A DNA stretch of 64,000 nucleotides from CAZQBY01 sp964540655 (lineage in GTDB: Archaea; Altiarchaeota; Altiarchaeia; JAFGQM01), in assembly GCA_964540655.1 (NCBI GenBank), contig CAZINR010000001.1, positions 1-64,000 of the forward strand. The letters are read 5' to 3'. Shown here in pieces: positions 63,724 to 64,000 of the stretch. The notes below the pieces were generated by a model that saw nothing but the letters and a program-made list of their open reading frames with translations, was not told the origin of the DNA and did not search any database. A program made the position numbers and the translations under genes. Each line of letters starts with the position of its first letter. Position 1 is the stretch's first letter.

Positions 63724-63753
63724 TTTTTATCCGTTTATAGATAATCTTGTGAA

Positions 63754-64000
63754 ATGGCCCGAGGGCCCCGGAGTAAAAGAAGGTCAGTAAAAGGTCTTGC
63801 TGAAGATTTGGTTCAGAAGGTGCCCGCTAAAAACGGGGAAACTCCCGAAAGCTGGTTAAGAAGATTCAAAACCCTTCTGAGACGTCATCCAGATATCAAG
63901 GCCGCATTATTCCATGGTAGCGCGCTTTGGGGTCATGAGCCTAACAGATCGAGAAAGGAACCAAGGAAAAGGAAAGTCCAGAGAGATTATGATTTCCTTG
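63754..64000 (+). CDS. Basic nucleotidyltransferase-like protein, 3' end outside window
   Basis: 82 residues visible of an ORF running off the edge. It begins MARGPRSKRRSVKGLAEDLV, like the other basic orphans. ALFHGSALWGHEPNRSRK followed by RDYDFL resembles the G-S-x(n)-D-x-D motif of MNT-type nucleotidyltransferases, with an Arg/Lys-rich insert between the two. TTTTTATCC at 63724-63732 is a TATA candidate, and the mRNA would be leaderless. The function of the full protein is not known. Confidence 0.5.
   Translation, partial: MARGPRSKRRSVKGLAEDLVQKVPAKNGETPESWLRRFKTLLRRHPDIKAALFHGSALWGHEPNRSRKEPRKRKVQRDYDFL

Overview
The window is a dense stretch of an archaeal chromosome, probably a metagenome-assembled scaffold because it holds one 10-N gap at 4365-4374. 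The archaeal assignment rests on information-processing genes: aIF1A, aIF2-beta, aIF6, aRF1, NMD3, DnaG-type primase, diphthine synthase, eukaryote-like TyrRS, RNase P subunit Rnp4, archaeal CCA-adding enzyme, prefoldin alpha, PDCD5, and ribosomal proteins S19e, L31e, L39e and LX. Base composition is moderately GC-rich, genes are tightly packed and ATGA/GTGA overlaps are common. Type III RuBisCO with AMP phosphorylase, a Fae-Hps fusion, RtcB/archease and purine synthesis point to a euryarchaeal, Altiarchaeota-like or less reduced DPANN-like lineage; the sequence alone does not settle which.

Layout. 0-5 kb: end of MTA phosphorylase, apt, dphB, aIF1A, NMD3, a basic orphan, a membrane protein, DUF424 and aIF2-beta, then a CDF metal transporter. 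5.8-13.5 kb: a C1/flavin block with ferredoxin, TusA, DsrE-like, a 49-residue MetV-like protein, MetF, an MtdA/MtdB-type dehydrogenase, Fae-Hps, and riboflavin genes ribH, ribC, ribBA and ribD. 13.6-16.3 kb: dihydropteroate-synthase-related protein and ilvE. 16.3-21.4 kb: an RNA-processing operon (yggU, dnaG, a Lon-like ATPase without protease domain, archease, rtcB). 22-27 kb: a JAMM peptidase and purSQL plus purB. 27.6-32.5 kb: a five-gene operon for AMP-to-3-phosphoglycerate salvage (R15P isomerase, RuBisCO, AMP phosphorylase) that contains an HTH/PIN gene pair. 32.5-43 kb: transporters, aRF1, a tRNA methylthiotransferase, an FKBP, amino-acid enzymes and purM. 43-49 kb: cold-shock protein, a Cys-rich secreted protein, a PD-(D/E)XK nuclease, TyrRS, and the wyosine pair Trm5/Taw3. 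49-58 kb: topoisomerase I with a LAGLIDADG intein, an Lrp regulator, an aminotransferase, a phosphoesterase, Lhr helicase. 58-64 kb: Rnp4, the conserved S19e-PDCD5-L39e-L31e-aIF6-LX-prefoldin cluster, cca, and the start of a nucleotidyltransferase-like gene.

Scattered through the housekeeping genes are about eight orphan genes for small, mostly strongly basic proteins, many starting M-x-R-R or similar. One of them has a decayed, frameshifted tandem copy. Several conserved proteins carry low-complexity charged extensions (RS-rich linker in DnaG; Lys-rich ends in L31e, FKBP and Trm5). No rRNA, tRNA, CRISPR array or insertion sequence was recognised. The observations most worth following are the HTH/PIN pair inside the RuBisCO operon, the Lon-like ATPase lacking its protease, the RS-rich DnaG, the topA intein with the inverted repeats in the topA promoter, and 5'-terminal stem-loops predicted on the prf1, rps19e and cspA transcripts.
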